A stretch of DNA of 64,000 bases, taken from assembly GCA_963663605.2 (NCBI GenBank), contig CAXXVF010000002.1, positions 2,232,001 to 2,296,000 of the forward strand. The letters run 5' to 3'. Each line of letters begins with the position of its first letter. Positions within the stretch are counted from its first letter, which is position 1. The notes beneath the pieces are model-generated. The model made no database searches and was not told the DNA's origin. It saw only the letters and a program-made list of their open reading frames with translations. Origin of the DNA: Sporobacter sp963663605 (GTDB taxonomy: Bacteria > Bacillota > Clostridia > Oscillospirales > Oscillospiraceae). The translations under genes and the position numbers were made by a program. This document shows positions 7,790 through 16,062 of this stretch, piece after piece.

Positions 7790-8941
7790 ATGAGTAAACC
7801 GGAATATCAGGGTTTCGAGATCGGCCCAATACGCCCGCCGAGCGAGCATGCCAGTCTGCTTTTGCGGGTAACACGGAACTGCCCGTGGAACAGATGTAAA
7901 TTCTGCACTTTATATAAAGGCACGACGTTCAGCGTACGCAGCAAAGAAGATGTCATGGCAGACCTGGACGCCGTACGGTTATGTATCTCTGCATTTGAGA
8001 AGATGACGGGCCGGACGGCAAGCGAGAAAGAAGCGGTATATGCGTCTTTGATGTCTCAGCTTGGATCAAACGGGCCATATGCATACCAATCCGCGGCAGC
8101 CTGGTATTATTCAGGCATGGAATCCGTGTTCTTGCAGGACGCAAATACAATGGTTGTGAAGCCGGATGATTTGGTTGCAATTTTGGAATATCTGCGAGCT
8201 TTGTTCCCCGAAGTCAAGCGCGTTACGTCATACGGGCGCTCTCATACCATCGCGCGTATTTCCGACGACAACTTAAAGCGAATAGCAGAAGCGGGACTTA
8301 ACAGGATTCATATTGGCATGGAATCCGGCTCGGACCGGATACTGGACCTTATTGACAAGGGCGTGGACAAACAGACGCATATCACTGCCGGGCAAAAGGT
8401 TAAGGCAGCGGGCATCGCGCTGTCGGAGTACTTCATACCCGGCCTGGGCGGCCGGGAGTATTCGCAGGAGAACGCGCTTGAAACAGCCGATGCGCTGAGC
8501 CAAATCAATCCGGATTTCATCAGGATCCGTACGCTTTCGGTCCCGCGCAGAGCGCTTCTTTACAAAGACTATGAAGACGGCGTCTTCACCCGGACAAATG
8601 ACACGGATGTCGTAAAGGAACTGTTGCTGTTCACCCAAAATTTAAACGGGATTACCAGCGTTATCAAAAGCGATCACATGGTAAATCTGATTCAGGAGCT
8701 TGACGGGAAATTGCCGGAAGATAAAGAAAAGATGCTCGGCGCGCTGAACTGGTATCTGGATTTGCCGGAAGCGGACAAGCTTCTTTTCAGAGTCGGACGG
8801 CGCACGGGGTATATAAACAGCATAGACGATTTTTTTAACAACGATATAAAGGAAGCCGTCACCCGAATATGTGCGCAAAACGATATTAATCCGGGTAATA
8901 TTGAAGACGTTATACGAAAATTGATAAACAGGTTCCGTTAA
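7790..8941 (+). CDS. Radical SAM protein, COG1032-like
   Basis: Start taken at the ATG four bases after AGGAG (7781-7785), giving 383 residues. The cluster motif is NCPWNRCKFC with Cys31, Cys36 and Cys39, i.e. C-x4-C-x2-C rather than the usual C-x3-C-x2-C; this spacing is seen in Fe-S oxidoreductases of the YgiQ/COG1032 kind. The partial TIM barrel follows (YGRSHTIARIS, HIGMESGSDRILDL, EYFIPGLGG). The reaction is unknown. Not a glycyl radical activase: it lacks that family's N-terminal layout. Stand-alone, ended by a strong terminator. Confidence 0.88.
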   Translation: MSKPEYQGFEIGPIRPPSEHASLLLRVTRNCPWNRCKFCTLYKGTTFSVRSKEDVMADLDAVRLCISAFEKMTGRTASEKEAVYASLMSQLGSNGPYAYQSAAAWYYSGMESVFLQDANTMVVKPDDLVAILEYLRALFPEVKRVTSYGRSHTIARISDDNLKRIAEAGLNRIHIGMESGSDRILDLIDKGVDKQTHITAGQKVKAAGIALSEYFIPGLGGREYSQENALETADALSQINPDFIRIRTLSVPRRALLYKDYEDGVFTRTNDTDVVKELLLFTQNLNGITSVIKSDHMVNLIQELDGKLPEDKEKMLGALNWYLDLPEADKLLFRVGRRTGYINSIDDFFNNDIKEAVTRICAQNDINPGNIEDVIRKLINRFR

Positions 8942-8950
8942 GCCAAAACA

Positions 8951-8990
8951 AAAAGAGGGCAAAAAGAAAATCTTTTTGCCCTCTTTTTTT
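8951..8990. terminator. Strong bidirectional terminator
   Basis: A 17-base-pair stem (AAAAGAGGGCAAAAAGA with its complement) and three-base loop followed by seven or more T. It closes the radical SAM gene on the plus strand and, read on the minus strand, lies immediately after the tRNA-Arg CCA end. Confidence 0.9.
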
Positions 8991-9066
8991 GGTACGCCCG
9001 ACAGGATTCGAACCTGCGACCTTGTGAGTCGGAGTCACACGCGCTATCCAACTGCGCCACGGGCGC
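8990..9066 (-). tRNA. tRNA-Arg (anticodon CCG)
   Basis: Reading the minus strand gives a full cloverleaf: acceptor GCGCCCG/CGGGCGT, D arm GCGC...GCGC, anticodon stem TGTGA/TCACA around loop CTCCGAC, T arm GCAGG-TTCGAAT-CCTGT, discriminator A and an encoded CCA. It decodes CGG. The encoded CCA touches the terminator T tract. Confidence 0.95.
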
Positions 9067-9113
9067 TTATACCCGGCTGCTCTTTGTTTCCCGCCGTCAT
9101 AAGTGCGAAAGTC

Positions 9114-9142
9114 ATTATACCAGAAACGAATCGTCGTGTAAA
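9114..9142 (-). promoter_or_regulatory. tRNA-Arg promoter
   Basis: On the minus strand TTTACA (9137-9142), 17 bases, then perfect TATAAT (9114-9119), about 47 bases upstream of the mature tRNA. Confidence 0.75.
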
Positions 9143-9326
9143 GTTTGATTTACGCCTGTGCGCGTATGCCGGCAATAGTAGCCCATATCCCCAAAAAATT
9201 AATAATTTTCGGGCGGGGACAATATATATAGTATTGAAATGACGCCGGTATCCGGCGCACCTGAGGCGACGCGGCCAATTCAACATACTAGTCCCGCAGC
9301 CTCCCCAAACGGAAAGGATGTAGCAT

Positions 9327-9614
9327 ATGGCATACGAGGAAAAATTCAAGACGGTCGAACTGCCGCACAACGTCATCATGGAAAGCCGGAAAAAAACTTC
9401 CGTATCCGGCGTAGACGACGTTGAAAGCTTTGACGAGAACGAGATCGTCATGAGCACGTCTCAGGGCATCCTGATCGTCCGCGGCAGAGACCTTCGAATC
9501 GAAAAGCTGAGCCTGGACAGCGGAGACGTCGTACTGGAAGGCACGATCGAAAAACTGGAATATGAGGATGACGTCAAAGTGACCGGCGGCCTTTTCTCCC
9601 GTCTTTTCAAGTAA
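9327..9614 (+). CDS. yabP: Sporulation protein YabP
   Basis: 95 residues, the family's normal length. The pattern HNVIMESRKKTSVSGVDDVESFDE followed by GILIVRGRDLRIEKLSLDSG matches YabP, a mother-cell sporulation protein made under sigma E in Bacillus and needed for normal cortex/coat assembly. The site GGAAAGGAT is close upstream. yabQ follows three bases later, and divIC and yabR after that, the same order as in Bacillus. In Bacillus rqcP (yabO) precedes yabP; here that half of the cluster is 17 kb away. Confidence 0.93.
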   Translation: MAYEEKFKTVELPHNVIMESRKKTSVSGVDDVESFDENEIVMSTSQGILIVRGRDLRIEKLSLDSGDVVLEGTIEKLEYEDDVKVTGGLFSRLFK

Positions 9615-9617
9615 ACG

Positions 9618-10304
9618 ATGGGGGTTTCGATCTCTGACCAGCTGATTCAGGCGGCTTCTTCCCTTGTTCTGGGGGCAGCCGCCGGATTCTTATACGACTT
9701 TTTCCGTGTGGTCCGTCAGCGGGCGCATTGGAAAACCGTTACGGCTGCGACGGATTTTCTGTTCTGGCTTATTACGGGCCTGGCCGTTTTCCTGCTTGGC
9801 TTGTCCCTTGGCGGCGGACGTCAGCGTATATTTATGAATATTTTGACCATTTTGGGCGCTGTCTTGTATTTCTGCACGCTCAGCCGTTTTTCGCTGACTT
9901 TATGCAATGCAATCGCCGATGCAGTTGCTTTTTTGCTTTATTGTTTTACGAGGCCGTTTGTATGGGTGTATGCGATCTATAAAAAAATAAGGATTTTTCT
10001 AAAAAATATCTTTCATTATGCGTTTAAATGGTATAAAATATATGCCGATAATACCCTGCGGCCCCGACACGGGAAGAAGCGAAGGAACCCGCATGGGAAA
10101 GGAGTCATTCATGAAACTGAAAAGAGCCGGTATTATTACGAAGATCGTCATATTCGCTCTGATCGTATACGCATCGGTGACTCTTATCAATCTGAGGACT
10201 CAAATCGACGACGCCCGTTCGCAGCAGCAAGCCTTAAAACAGCAAGTAGAGGAAATAGAGACGTCAAACGCCGAACTCAAATACGAAATCGAGCACAGCG
10301 ATGA
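9618..10304 (+). CDS. yabQ: Sporulation protein YabQ, with long 3' overlap
   Basis: Residues 1-160 fit YabQ: a conserved opening (SLVLGAAAGFLYDFFRVVRQR) and about four membrane spans (near 14-30, 47-67, 74-92, 96-118), followed by a basic tail. YabQ is a sigma-E-dependent membrane protein required for cortex formation. The frame does not stop before divIC but runs 194 bases into it, so residues after about 165 are read from divIC in another frame and are arginine- and serine-rich without family likeness. Either the overlap is real or an original stop near 10090-10110 has been lost. The N-terminal assignment is firm. Confidence 0.85.
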   Translation: MGVSISDQLIQAASSLVLGAAAGFLYDFFRVVRQRAHWKTVTAATDFLFWLITGLAVFLLGLSLGGGRQRIFMNILTILGAVLYFCTLSRFSLTLCNAIADAVAFLLYCFTRPFVWVYAIYKKIRIFLKNIFHYAFKWYKIYADNTLRPRHGKKRRNPHGKGVIHETEKSRYYYEDRHIRSDRIRIGDSYQSEDSNRRRPFAAASLKTASRGNRDVKRRTQIRNRAQR

Positions 10305-10389
10305 CGAGGACACCATCGCGGACGTGGCACGAGATGATCTCGGTCTTGTTGCCCCAGGCGAAAAAGTATTTTACGATACTGGAAATTAG
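10111..10389 (+). CDS. divIC: Septum formation initiator DivIC/FtsB
   Basis: Start at the ATG preceded by AAAGGAG at a normal distance. 92 residues: short cytoplasmic start, one membrane span (about 8-26, IVIFALIVYASVTLI), then a coiled coil (RTQIDDARSQQQALKQQVEEIE) and the terminal VARDDLGLVAPGEKVF motif that is typical of DivIC/FtsB. Part of the FtsL-DivIB-DivIC divisome complex. Its 5' end overlaps yabQ. Confidence 0.9.
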   Translation: MKLKRAGIITKIVIFALIVYASVTLINLRTQIDDARSQQQALKQQVEEIETSNAELKYEIEHSDDEDTIADVARDDLGLVAPGEKVFYDTGN

Positions 10390-10430
10390 CTTGATATCTT
10401 ACATTACAATGAGAGGGTTTTACTTTTCGT

Positions 10431-10880
10431 ATGGAGTTTGAAGTAGGCTCAATATTAACGGGAAAGGTAACCGGGATTACAAAGTTCGGCGCTTTTATTA
10501 CTTTAGCGCCGGGCAAATCAGGGCTTGTGCACATTTCTGAAATAGCCAACACATATGTCAATGACATCCGAGAGCACCTGACGGAAGGTCAGGAAGTCAC
10601 CGTTAAAGTGATCAGCATGGATCAGAGCGGAAGGATTAACCTCTCGATCAAAGCGGTATTGCCGCCTGTTGTTAAGGAAAAAAAATATCCTGACCGCCGA
10701 AGCGCACCTGCCTCGGTTATAAAGCGGATGCCGGAATCTCAGGCCCCAGCCGGCCAAACTGTCGGCGAAACGTCTTTTGAGGACAAACTCAAGCGGTTTA
10801 TGCAGGATTCCGACAGCAAGATATCCGGACTGCGTCAGTACGCGGATAAAAAGGGCTCCCGCCGCAAAGGCGGCAGATGA
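10431..10880 (+). CDS. yabR: S1 RNA-binding domain protein YabR
   Basis: 149 residues with one S1 domain at 5-75 (EVGSILTGKVTGITKFGAFITL, GLVHISEIA, VTVKVISMDQSGRINLSI), followed by a basic, disordered tail with RRKGGR at the end. Members such as YabR/CvfD bind RNA or ribosomes and modulate translation. The possible ribosome binding site GAGAGGG is about 14 bases from the ATG, longer than usual. Position after divIC matches Bacillus. Confidence 0.9.
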   Translation: MEFEVGSILTGKVTGITKFGAFITLAPGKSGLVHISEIANTYVNDIREHLTEGQEVTVKVISMDQSGRINLSIKAVLPPVVKEKKYPDRRSAPASVIKRMPESQAPAGQTVGETSFEDKLKRFMQDSDSKISGLRQYADKKGSRRKGGR

Positions 10881-10940
10881 CTTTATGGGCAGACGGTTAT
10901 AAGCCCACACGCCGTCAACGCCATACGCTTGTTTAAATTA

Positions 10941-10968
10941 AAGCGCAAGGCTTTTGCCTTGCGCTTGC
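10941..10968 (+). terminator. Terminator hairpin after yabR
   Basis: AAGCGCAAGGC (10941-10951), loop TTTT, perfect complement (10956-10966). The downstream T run is weak. Confidence 0.6.
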
Positions 10969-11025
10969 TTATGTGTATATATAACAGCAGATCATCCGGC
11001 ATAATACGTTAAGGTGAATAGTTTT

Positions 11026-11295
11026 ATGCTCAAATACTTAATCCCTTATTTAATCCTGATAAATTTCATAGGCTTTTGGAGTATGCGGCAGGATAAATTC
11101 AGAGCCATAACGCACAGTCCGAGGACGCCGGAACGGCGTCTGTTTCTGTACGCGATGCTTGGCGGCAGCATCGGCAGTCTGTGGGGCATGCACGTCCACA
11201 GGCACAAAACGAAGCACGCATCTTTTACGGTCGGAATGCCCGTGATCCTGTGCCTTCAAATCGCACTTGTCATCTCCGGTTATATTCTTTTATAA
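11026..11295 (+). CDS. DUF1294 membrane protein
   Basis: Start at the ATG nine bases after AAGGTG; a GTG at 11014 overlaps that site and is unlikely. 89 residues, with spans at the start (LIPYLILINFIGFWSM) and end (VILCLQIALVISGYIL). The middle holds the DUF1294 signature R-x-PERRLFLYAMLGGSIGSL and HVHRHKTKH. Function unknown; the family is sometimes fused to cold-shock domains. Convergent with the ParB-like gene. Confidence 0.85.
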   Translation: MLKYLIPYLILINFIGFWSMRQDKFRAITHSPRTPERRLFLYAMLGGSIGSLWGMHVHRHKTKHASFTVGMPVILCLQIALVISGYILL

Positions 11296-11314
11296 ATGTC
11301 CGGCGAGCTGTCGC

Positions 11315-12142
11315 TCACCTGTTGGCTTTTGGAATTTTAATCGTCAGGATGATCTCCTGCTCCGTTTCATCCCGTCCATATTTGGCATTGATGCCGGACT
11401 TCTGCATCATGTTCATACCGCGCGTGACCGTGTTCAGGAAGAGCCGTACATCTTTTAAGACGTAGACGGATCTGCTCTGCGCTTTTTTTTGCTCTTTTTT
11501 CTGAAGATACATGTCGATCAGCTCTTCGGTTGCCGCCACATTGAGGTTTTTCTTGATGATCTGGTCTAACGCGCTCGTCCGTTCCTCTTCCTCTTCCAGC
11601 CTTAACAGCGCCCGCGCATGGCGTTCCGTCAGGCCAACGTCCCGAAGCATATATAAGAAATCGGTAGGAAGTTTTAAGAGCCGCAGCTTGTTCGAAACGG
11701 CCGACTGGGACAGCCCGACGAGCCGAGCGATCTCTTCTTGTTTATATCCATGCTGGCCGGCGAGCCGGCTTAGCCCTTCCGCCTCCTCGACAAAATTGAG
11801 GTCTTTCCTCTGCAGGTTCTCAACAAGCGCCAAAATCGAGGATTTTTGCGAATCGACATCCATAATGATACACGGGATTTCTTTCAGACCAACCAGTTTG
11901 GCCGCCCTGAGTCGCCGTTCTCCGGATACCAGCTCATAGCCGGCGGAAAGCCGCCGGACGGACAGCGGCTGGAGGATACCGTACCGCGCAATACTTCCGG
12001 CCAGTTCCCGTATGGCGTTCGGTTCGAAGTCGCGTCGCGGCTGCGCGGGATTCGGCAGGATCTCACCTGTCGGCAGATAGACAATCCGGCTTGCCTCAAA
12101 AAGTCCGCGTTTCTTCGTCCGCATCATGTGCACCACATCCAA
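11315..12142 (-). CDS. ParB/Noc-family nucleoid protein
   Basis: 275 residues. The ParB N-terminal CTPase domain is clear: LPNPAQPRRDF, SGERRLRAAKL and VENLQRKDLN, followed by a helix-turn-helix (YKQEEIARLVGLSQSAVSNK) and a C-terminal dimerisation region. Noc and ParB (Spo0J) are close relatives; no parA stands next to it, which favours a Noc-type nucleoid occlusion role, but parS or NBS sites were not found. The start is uncertain: MDVVHMM offers three candidates and no strong ribosome site. Faces the DUF1294 gene. Confidence 0.85.
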   Translation of the reverse strand: MDVVHMMRTKKRGLFEASRIVYLPTGEILPNPAQPRRDFEPNAIRELAGSIARYGILQPLSVRRLSAGYELVSGERRLRAAKLVGLKEIPCIIMDVDSQKSSILALVENLQRKDLNFVEEAEGLSRLAGQHGYKQEEIARLVGLSQSAVSNKLRLLKLPTDFLYMLRDVGLTERHARALLRLEEEEERTSALDQIIKKNLNVAATEELIDMYLQKKEQKKAQSRSVYVLKDVRLFLNTVTRGMNMMQKSGINAKYGRDETEQEIILTIKIPKANR

Positions 12143-12199
12143 TCATATATATAGTATTATTAATGCTATAATACACCACATATAGTGCAAAAAACGCTG

Positions 12200-12233
12200 A
12201 AAAAAGGCGGGAAAAGATTTCCCGCCTTTTTTT
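12200..12233 (-). terminator. Terminator after aspS
   Basis: GGCGGGAAA (12206-12214), loop AGA, TTTCCCGCC, flanked by A and T runs on both sides. Read on the minus strand it follows the aspS stop by about eight bases. Confidence 0.85.
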
Positions 12234-12240
12234 CGTCATG

Positions 12241-14028
12241 TTATTCTTCTGTTTTGTTTGTAAGGGCGATGCCCAGCTCGTCAAGCTGTTTTTTATCCAC
12301 CGCGTCGGGGCAGGCGGTCATCAGCTCGGACGCGTTTTGCACCTTCGGGAAAGCGATGACGTCCCGGATGCTGCCGGCGCCGACCAAAAGCATCACGAGC
12401 CTGTCCAGCCCGTAAGCAAGCCCGCCGTGCGGCGGCGCGCCATACTTGAAAGCGCCTATAAGATGCCCGAAGCGCACCTCGGCGTCTTCCTCGGTGAAGC
12501 CGAGCGCACGGAACATGGTCCTTTGCATTTCGGGTGTCGAGATACGGATGGAGCCGCCGCCGAGCTCCGTACCGTTGAGTACGATATCGTACGCCTTGGC
12601 GCGGCAGTTTTCCTTATCCGTCTCAAGCATCGAGACATCCTCGTCCATCGGCGCGGTGAACGGGTGATGCATGGCGACAAAGCGGCCCTCCTCTTCGGAA
12701 TATTCAAACATCGGGAATTCCGTGACCCAGAGGAATTTGAAATCGTCTTTCTTTAAGAGCCCCAGCCTTCTGGCGCATTCGCATCGCAGCGCGCCAAGCG
12801 CAGAGAAAACCGTTTTATCATTGCCGTCCGCCACAATCAGGATAAGGTCGCCCTTCTGGGCGCCGGTAAGCCCTTTAATCGCGTCGTTTTCATCATCCGT
12901 CATGAATTTGGCAAAAGACGAGCTCATACCGTCTTCTCCGAGCTTCATCCATGCGAGACCTTTAGCGCCGTACGTCTTGACAAACTCGACAAGCGCGTCT
13001 ATCTGCTTTCTCGGGAACTGCTGAGCGCCGCCCGGCACGTTTATGGCGCGCACGCTGCCGCCCTTTGATACCGGCTCGGCAAAAACCTTAAAACCGCAGC
13101 CGCGGACGATATCGCTGATATCGCAAAGCTCCAGCCCGAACCGCAGGTCCGGCTTGTCCGAACCGTACCGCCTCATCGCTTCGGCATATGTCATGCGAAG
13201 GATCGGGGTTTCAATTTCGACATCCAGCACTTGTTTGAAAACGGTCTTTAAAAAGCCCTCGTTGATTTGGATGACATCGTCCGTATCCACAAAAGACATT
13301 TCCAGGTCTATCTGCGTGAACTCCGGTTGGCGGTCTGCGCGCAGGTCCTCGTCGCGGAAGCACCGGGCGATCTGAAAATACCGGTCGAATCCGGACAGCA
13401 TTAAAAGCTGCTTGTACTGCTGAGGCGACTGCGGCAAAGCGTAAAATTTGCCGGGATGGACACGGCTGGGAACGAGATAGTCTCTTGCGCCCTCCGGCGT
13501 CGATTTCGTAAGCATCGGCGTCTCGATCTCAAAAAAGCCGTTTTCGTCGAAATAATCGCGCGCCGTTTTGACGACTTTATGCCGCAGTGCGATTGCGCGC
13601 TGCATTTCGGGCCGGCGCAGGTCGAGGAAGCGGTATTTAAGCCGGAGCGTATCGTTGACGTCTGTTTGATCCGTGATTTCAAAAGGCGGCGTCTCGGCCT
13701 CGGCCAAAATACGAAGCTCGGTCACTTCCAGTTCCACGTCCCCCGTGGGGATATCCTTGTTTTTAGCCGACCGCTCCCGAAGCGTTCCCCGGACGGCCAG
13801 CACGTATTCTGCCCGGATTGAAAAAGCCTTTTTGAAAATCTCCCGGTCGGTCGAATCGTCAAATGCCAGCTGGAGAATACCCGTACGGTCACGCAGGTCG
13901 ATAAATATAAGCTGCCCCAGATCGCGCTGGCGCTGCACCCATCCGCAGACGGACAGCTGTTTCCCGACATCGTCCATCCGGACACCGCCGCAGTAAGACG
14001 TACGTTTGAAGCCATTGAGAGATTCCAT
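12241..14028 (-). CDS. aspS: Aspartyl-tRNA synthetase
   Basis: Start at MESLNGFKRT, where AGGAG stands eight bases upstream; ten extra codons to 14058 lack a site. 595 residues, normal for bacterial AspRS. Anticodon-binding OB fold at the start (CGWVQRQRDLGQLIFIDLRDR), class II motif 2 (RCFRDEDLRADRQPEFTQID), the bacterial GAD insert, and motif 3 near the end (GLAYGLDRLVMLLVG). Charges tRNA-Asp; a tRNA-Asn-charging indiscriminate form cannot be excluded by eye. Likely second gene of a hisS-aspS operon. Confidence 0.97.
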   Translation of the reverse strand: MESLNGFKRTSYCGGVRMDDVGKQLSVCGWVQRQRDLGQLIFIDLRDRTGILQLAFDDSTDREIFKKAFSIRAEYVLAVRGTLRERSAKNKDIPTGDVELEVTELRILAEAETPPFEITDQTDVNDTLRLKYRFLDLRRPEMQRAIALRHKVVKTARDYFDENGFFEIETPMLTKSTPEGARDYLVPSRVHPGKFYALPQSPQQYKQLLMLSGFDRYFQIARCFRDEDLRADRQPEFTQIDLEMSFVDTDDVIQINEGFLKTVFKQVLDVEIETPILRMTYAEAMRRYGSDKPDLRFGLELCDISDIVRGCGFKVFAEPVSKGGSVRAINVPGGAQQFPRKQIDALVEFVKTYGAKGLAWMKLGEDGMSSSFAKFMTDDENDAIKGLTGAQKGDLILIVADGNDKTVFSALGALRCECARRLGLLKKDDFKFLWVTEFPMFEYSEEEGRFVAMHHPFTAPMDEDVSMLETDKENCRAKAYDIVLNGTELGGGSIRISTPEMQRTMFRALGFTEEDAEVRFGHLIGAFKYGAPPHGGLAYGLDRLVMLLVGAGSIRDVIAFPKVQNASELMTACPDAVDKKQLDELGIALTNKTEE

Positions 14029-14107
14029 TACAACACTCCTGATTTTATTGGGAGACACAGGCTAAGTCACTGCATCTCTATAAGTTATTTTATGACAAAC
14101 AATCTGA

Positions 14108-15472
14108 TCACTTCTTCGGTTCCCGGATCGGTACGCCCGACCGGATGCCGGGTATACTGTCCTTGAGCGCTGTCGTGATCATAGCCGCAGACGCCGTCGT
14201 CTGTTCACCGGACACCATATTTTTAACTGTTATCAGTCCTTTGGACAGCTCGTCCTCTCCCATGAAGACGACATATGGGATTTTCAGTTTGTCGGCGTAG
14301 GACAGTCTGGCCTTGAACTTCTTGTTCTCGGCATAAATCTGGACACGCAGCCCTTCCTGCCGCATAGCCGTCGCCAGAGAAACGGCCGGCCCCATATCGT
14401 CCGTCATCGGCAGGATCAAAACGTCGGCCGGCGCGGTCATTAAGGCATCGTTTAAATAACCCCCGTCCTCCAGCACAAAGAAAAGGCGGGTCAGGCCGAT
14501 GGAGATGCCGACGCCGGGCAGTTTCCGGTTGGTATAATACTCGGCCAGATTGTCATACCGTCCACCGGAACAGATCGATCCGATCTCCGGATGCTCCGTC
14601 ATGGTCGTTTCATAAACTGTTCCGGTATAGTAATCCAGCCCGCGAGCAATCGTCAGATCGATCTGAAAATGCGAATTCGGCACACCGAATTCGGCCATAT
14701 GCTTAATAACGGCTTCCAGTTCAAAAAGCCCGGTGTCAAATGTTTCATTTTTTCCTTTGAGCGACGACAGCTTTTCGATCGGCTCCTCTCCCCGCTCCTG
14801 ACAGGTGACGATGTCGAGGATCTGTTCCGCCTGGTCAGCGTCGACGCCGGCTTCGTTTTCGAGCATTTCCCTGACTTTGTTTATACCGATTTTCTCAAGC
14901 TTATCAATAATGCGCATCACATCGGCCGCTTTTTGGCCTACGCCCGTCAGCTCGAACAGGCCCGTGAGTACTTTCCGGTTGTTGACGCGGATAACAAATT
15001 TGGTAAGTCCCAGCGTTGTAAAGCTTCTGTAAATGATACTGGGAATCTCCGCTTCGTTCATAATATCGAGCGATCCGTCGCCGATTATATCGATGTCGGC
15101 CTGATAAAACTCCCGGAAACGGCCGCGCTGTGCGCGTTCGCCCCTGTAAACTTTGCCGATCTGATACCGCCGGAACGGAAACGTCAGCGCGCCTCCGTGC
15201 AGCGCCACATATTTAGCAAGCGGCACCGTGAGGTCAAACCGCAAAGCCAGATCGCTGTCTCCTTTGTTGAACCGGTAGATCTGTTTCTCCGTTTCGCCGC
15301 CGCCCTTGGCCAAAAGCACCTCAGCCGATTCTACGAGCGGCGTATCCAGCGGCGTGAAACCGTACAGAGAGAAGCTGCCGCGCAGCATTTCAGCCATTTT
15401 ATCAAAAAGCACCTGCCGTCCAGGCAGAAGCTCCATAAAACCCGATAATGTGCGCGGACTGATTTTTTCCAT
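14108..15472 (-). CDS. hisS: Histidyl-tRNA synthetase
   Basis: 454 residues. Class II motif 2 (RRYQIGKVYRGERAQRGRFRE), the His A and B signatures (ARGLDYYTGT, SGGRYDNLAEYY) and a C-terminal anticodon-binding domain starting near 340 (DVLILPMTDD) are all present, so this is HisRS and not the regulatory paralogue HisZ. AAGGAG precedes the ATG. No T-box leader was recognised in the 150 bases upstream. Confidence 0.96.
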   Translation of the reverse strand: MEKISPRTLSGFMELLPGRQVLFDKMAEMLRGSFSLYGFTPLDTPLVESAEVLLAKGGGETEKQIYRFNKGDSDLALRFDLTVPLAKYVALHGGALTFPFRRYQIGKVYRGERAQRGRFREFYQADIDIIGDGSLDIMNEAEIPSIIYRSFTTLGLTKFVIRVNNRKVLTGLFELTGVGQKAADVMRIIDKLEKIGINKVREMLENEAGVDADQAEQILDIVTCQERGEEPIEKLSSLKGKNETFDTGLFELEAVIKHMAEFGVPNSHFQIDLTIARGLDYYTGTVYETTMTEHPEIGSICSGGRYDNLAEYYTNRKLPGVGISIGLTRLFFVLEDGGYLNDALMTAPADVLILPMTDDMGPAVSLATAMRQEGLRVQIYAENKKFKARLSYADKLKIPYVVFMGEDELSKGLITVKNMVSGEQTTASAAMITTALKDSIPGIRSGVPIREPKK

Positions 15473-15579
15473 TTGGCAGTCTCCTTAAAACTTAAATAAA
15501 GGCAAACAGGTATATCTCTTCACACACGGTCTTTGATAACCTGTCGATTTATTATAAATGTCCGATACCCGACAAATGA

Positions 15580-15599
15580 GGCGGGGGCATGCCCCCGCC
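15580..15599 (-). terminator. GC-rich hairpin after mgsA
   Basis: GGCGGGGGC-AT-GCCCCCGCC, 22 bases after the mgsA stop on the minus strand. The following T run is poor (TCATTTG), so termination efficiency is uncertain. Confidence 0.5.
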
Positions 15600-15621
15600 C
15601 TGCAATTGTTCGTTCTTACTG

Positions 15622-16023
15622 TCAGTGTTTCGGGTTGACGATATCCCGCCAGTCCAGATCGCCGCGTTTTAAGCCCTGTATAAGGACTTCGGCCGTCGCG
15701 ACGTTTGAGGCGAAAGGTACGTTATACTGGTCGCAAAGCCGCGCGATATCGTTGACGTTGCTTGTGGCATCAACTAAAGACGGATCGCAGAAAAACAAAA
15801 CAAGATCGAGTTCATTATAGGCGATACGCGCCCCTATCTGCTGGTCTCCGCCCTGATTGCCCGATAAATACAGCGTTATGGGCAGACCTGTTGCTTCCGC
15901 TACAAGGCGGCCGGTGGTGTTTGTTGCACACAGAGAGTGTCCCGATAATATCCCGCAATAAGCGATACAAAATTGTACCATCAGTTCTTTTTTCCTGTCA
16001 TGTGCCATAAGTGCAATATTCAA
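15622..16023 (-). CDS. mgsA: Methylglyoxal synthase-like protein
   Basis: 133 residues. The family opening IALMAHDRKK carries the phosphate-side His8-Asp9 pair, and SGNQGGDQQIGARI carries the catalytic Asp60 (Asp71 in E. coli). The end (NVPFASNVATAEVLI...GDLDW) also matches. However, the segment after FFCDP, where family members read PHxPD with the second pair of active-site residues (His98 and Asp101 in E. coli), here reads SLVDATSNVND with neither. Methylglyoxal synthase turns dihydroxyacetone phosphate into methylglyoxal; activity here is doubtful. It follows minD by 39 bases, a common neighbourhood in Firmicutes. Confidence 0.85.
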   Translation of the reverse strand: MNIALMAHDRKKELMVQFCIAYCGILSGHSLCATNTTGRLVAEATGLPITLYLSGNQGGDQQIGARIAYNELDLVLFFCDPSLVDATSNVNDIARLCDQYNVPFASNVATAEVLIQGLKRGDLDWRDIVNPKH

Positions 16024-16062
16024 AACAGCCGCCTACTTTCTGAATCAATATTCCAGCCTGAA

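Noticed and set aside
14591..15448. Long plus-strand frame inside hisS
   Set aside because: Antisense shadow of hisS.
15473..15621. T-box leader before hisS
   Set aside because: No antiterminator motif, specifier loop or suitable length.
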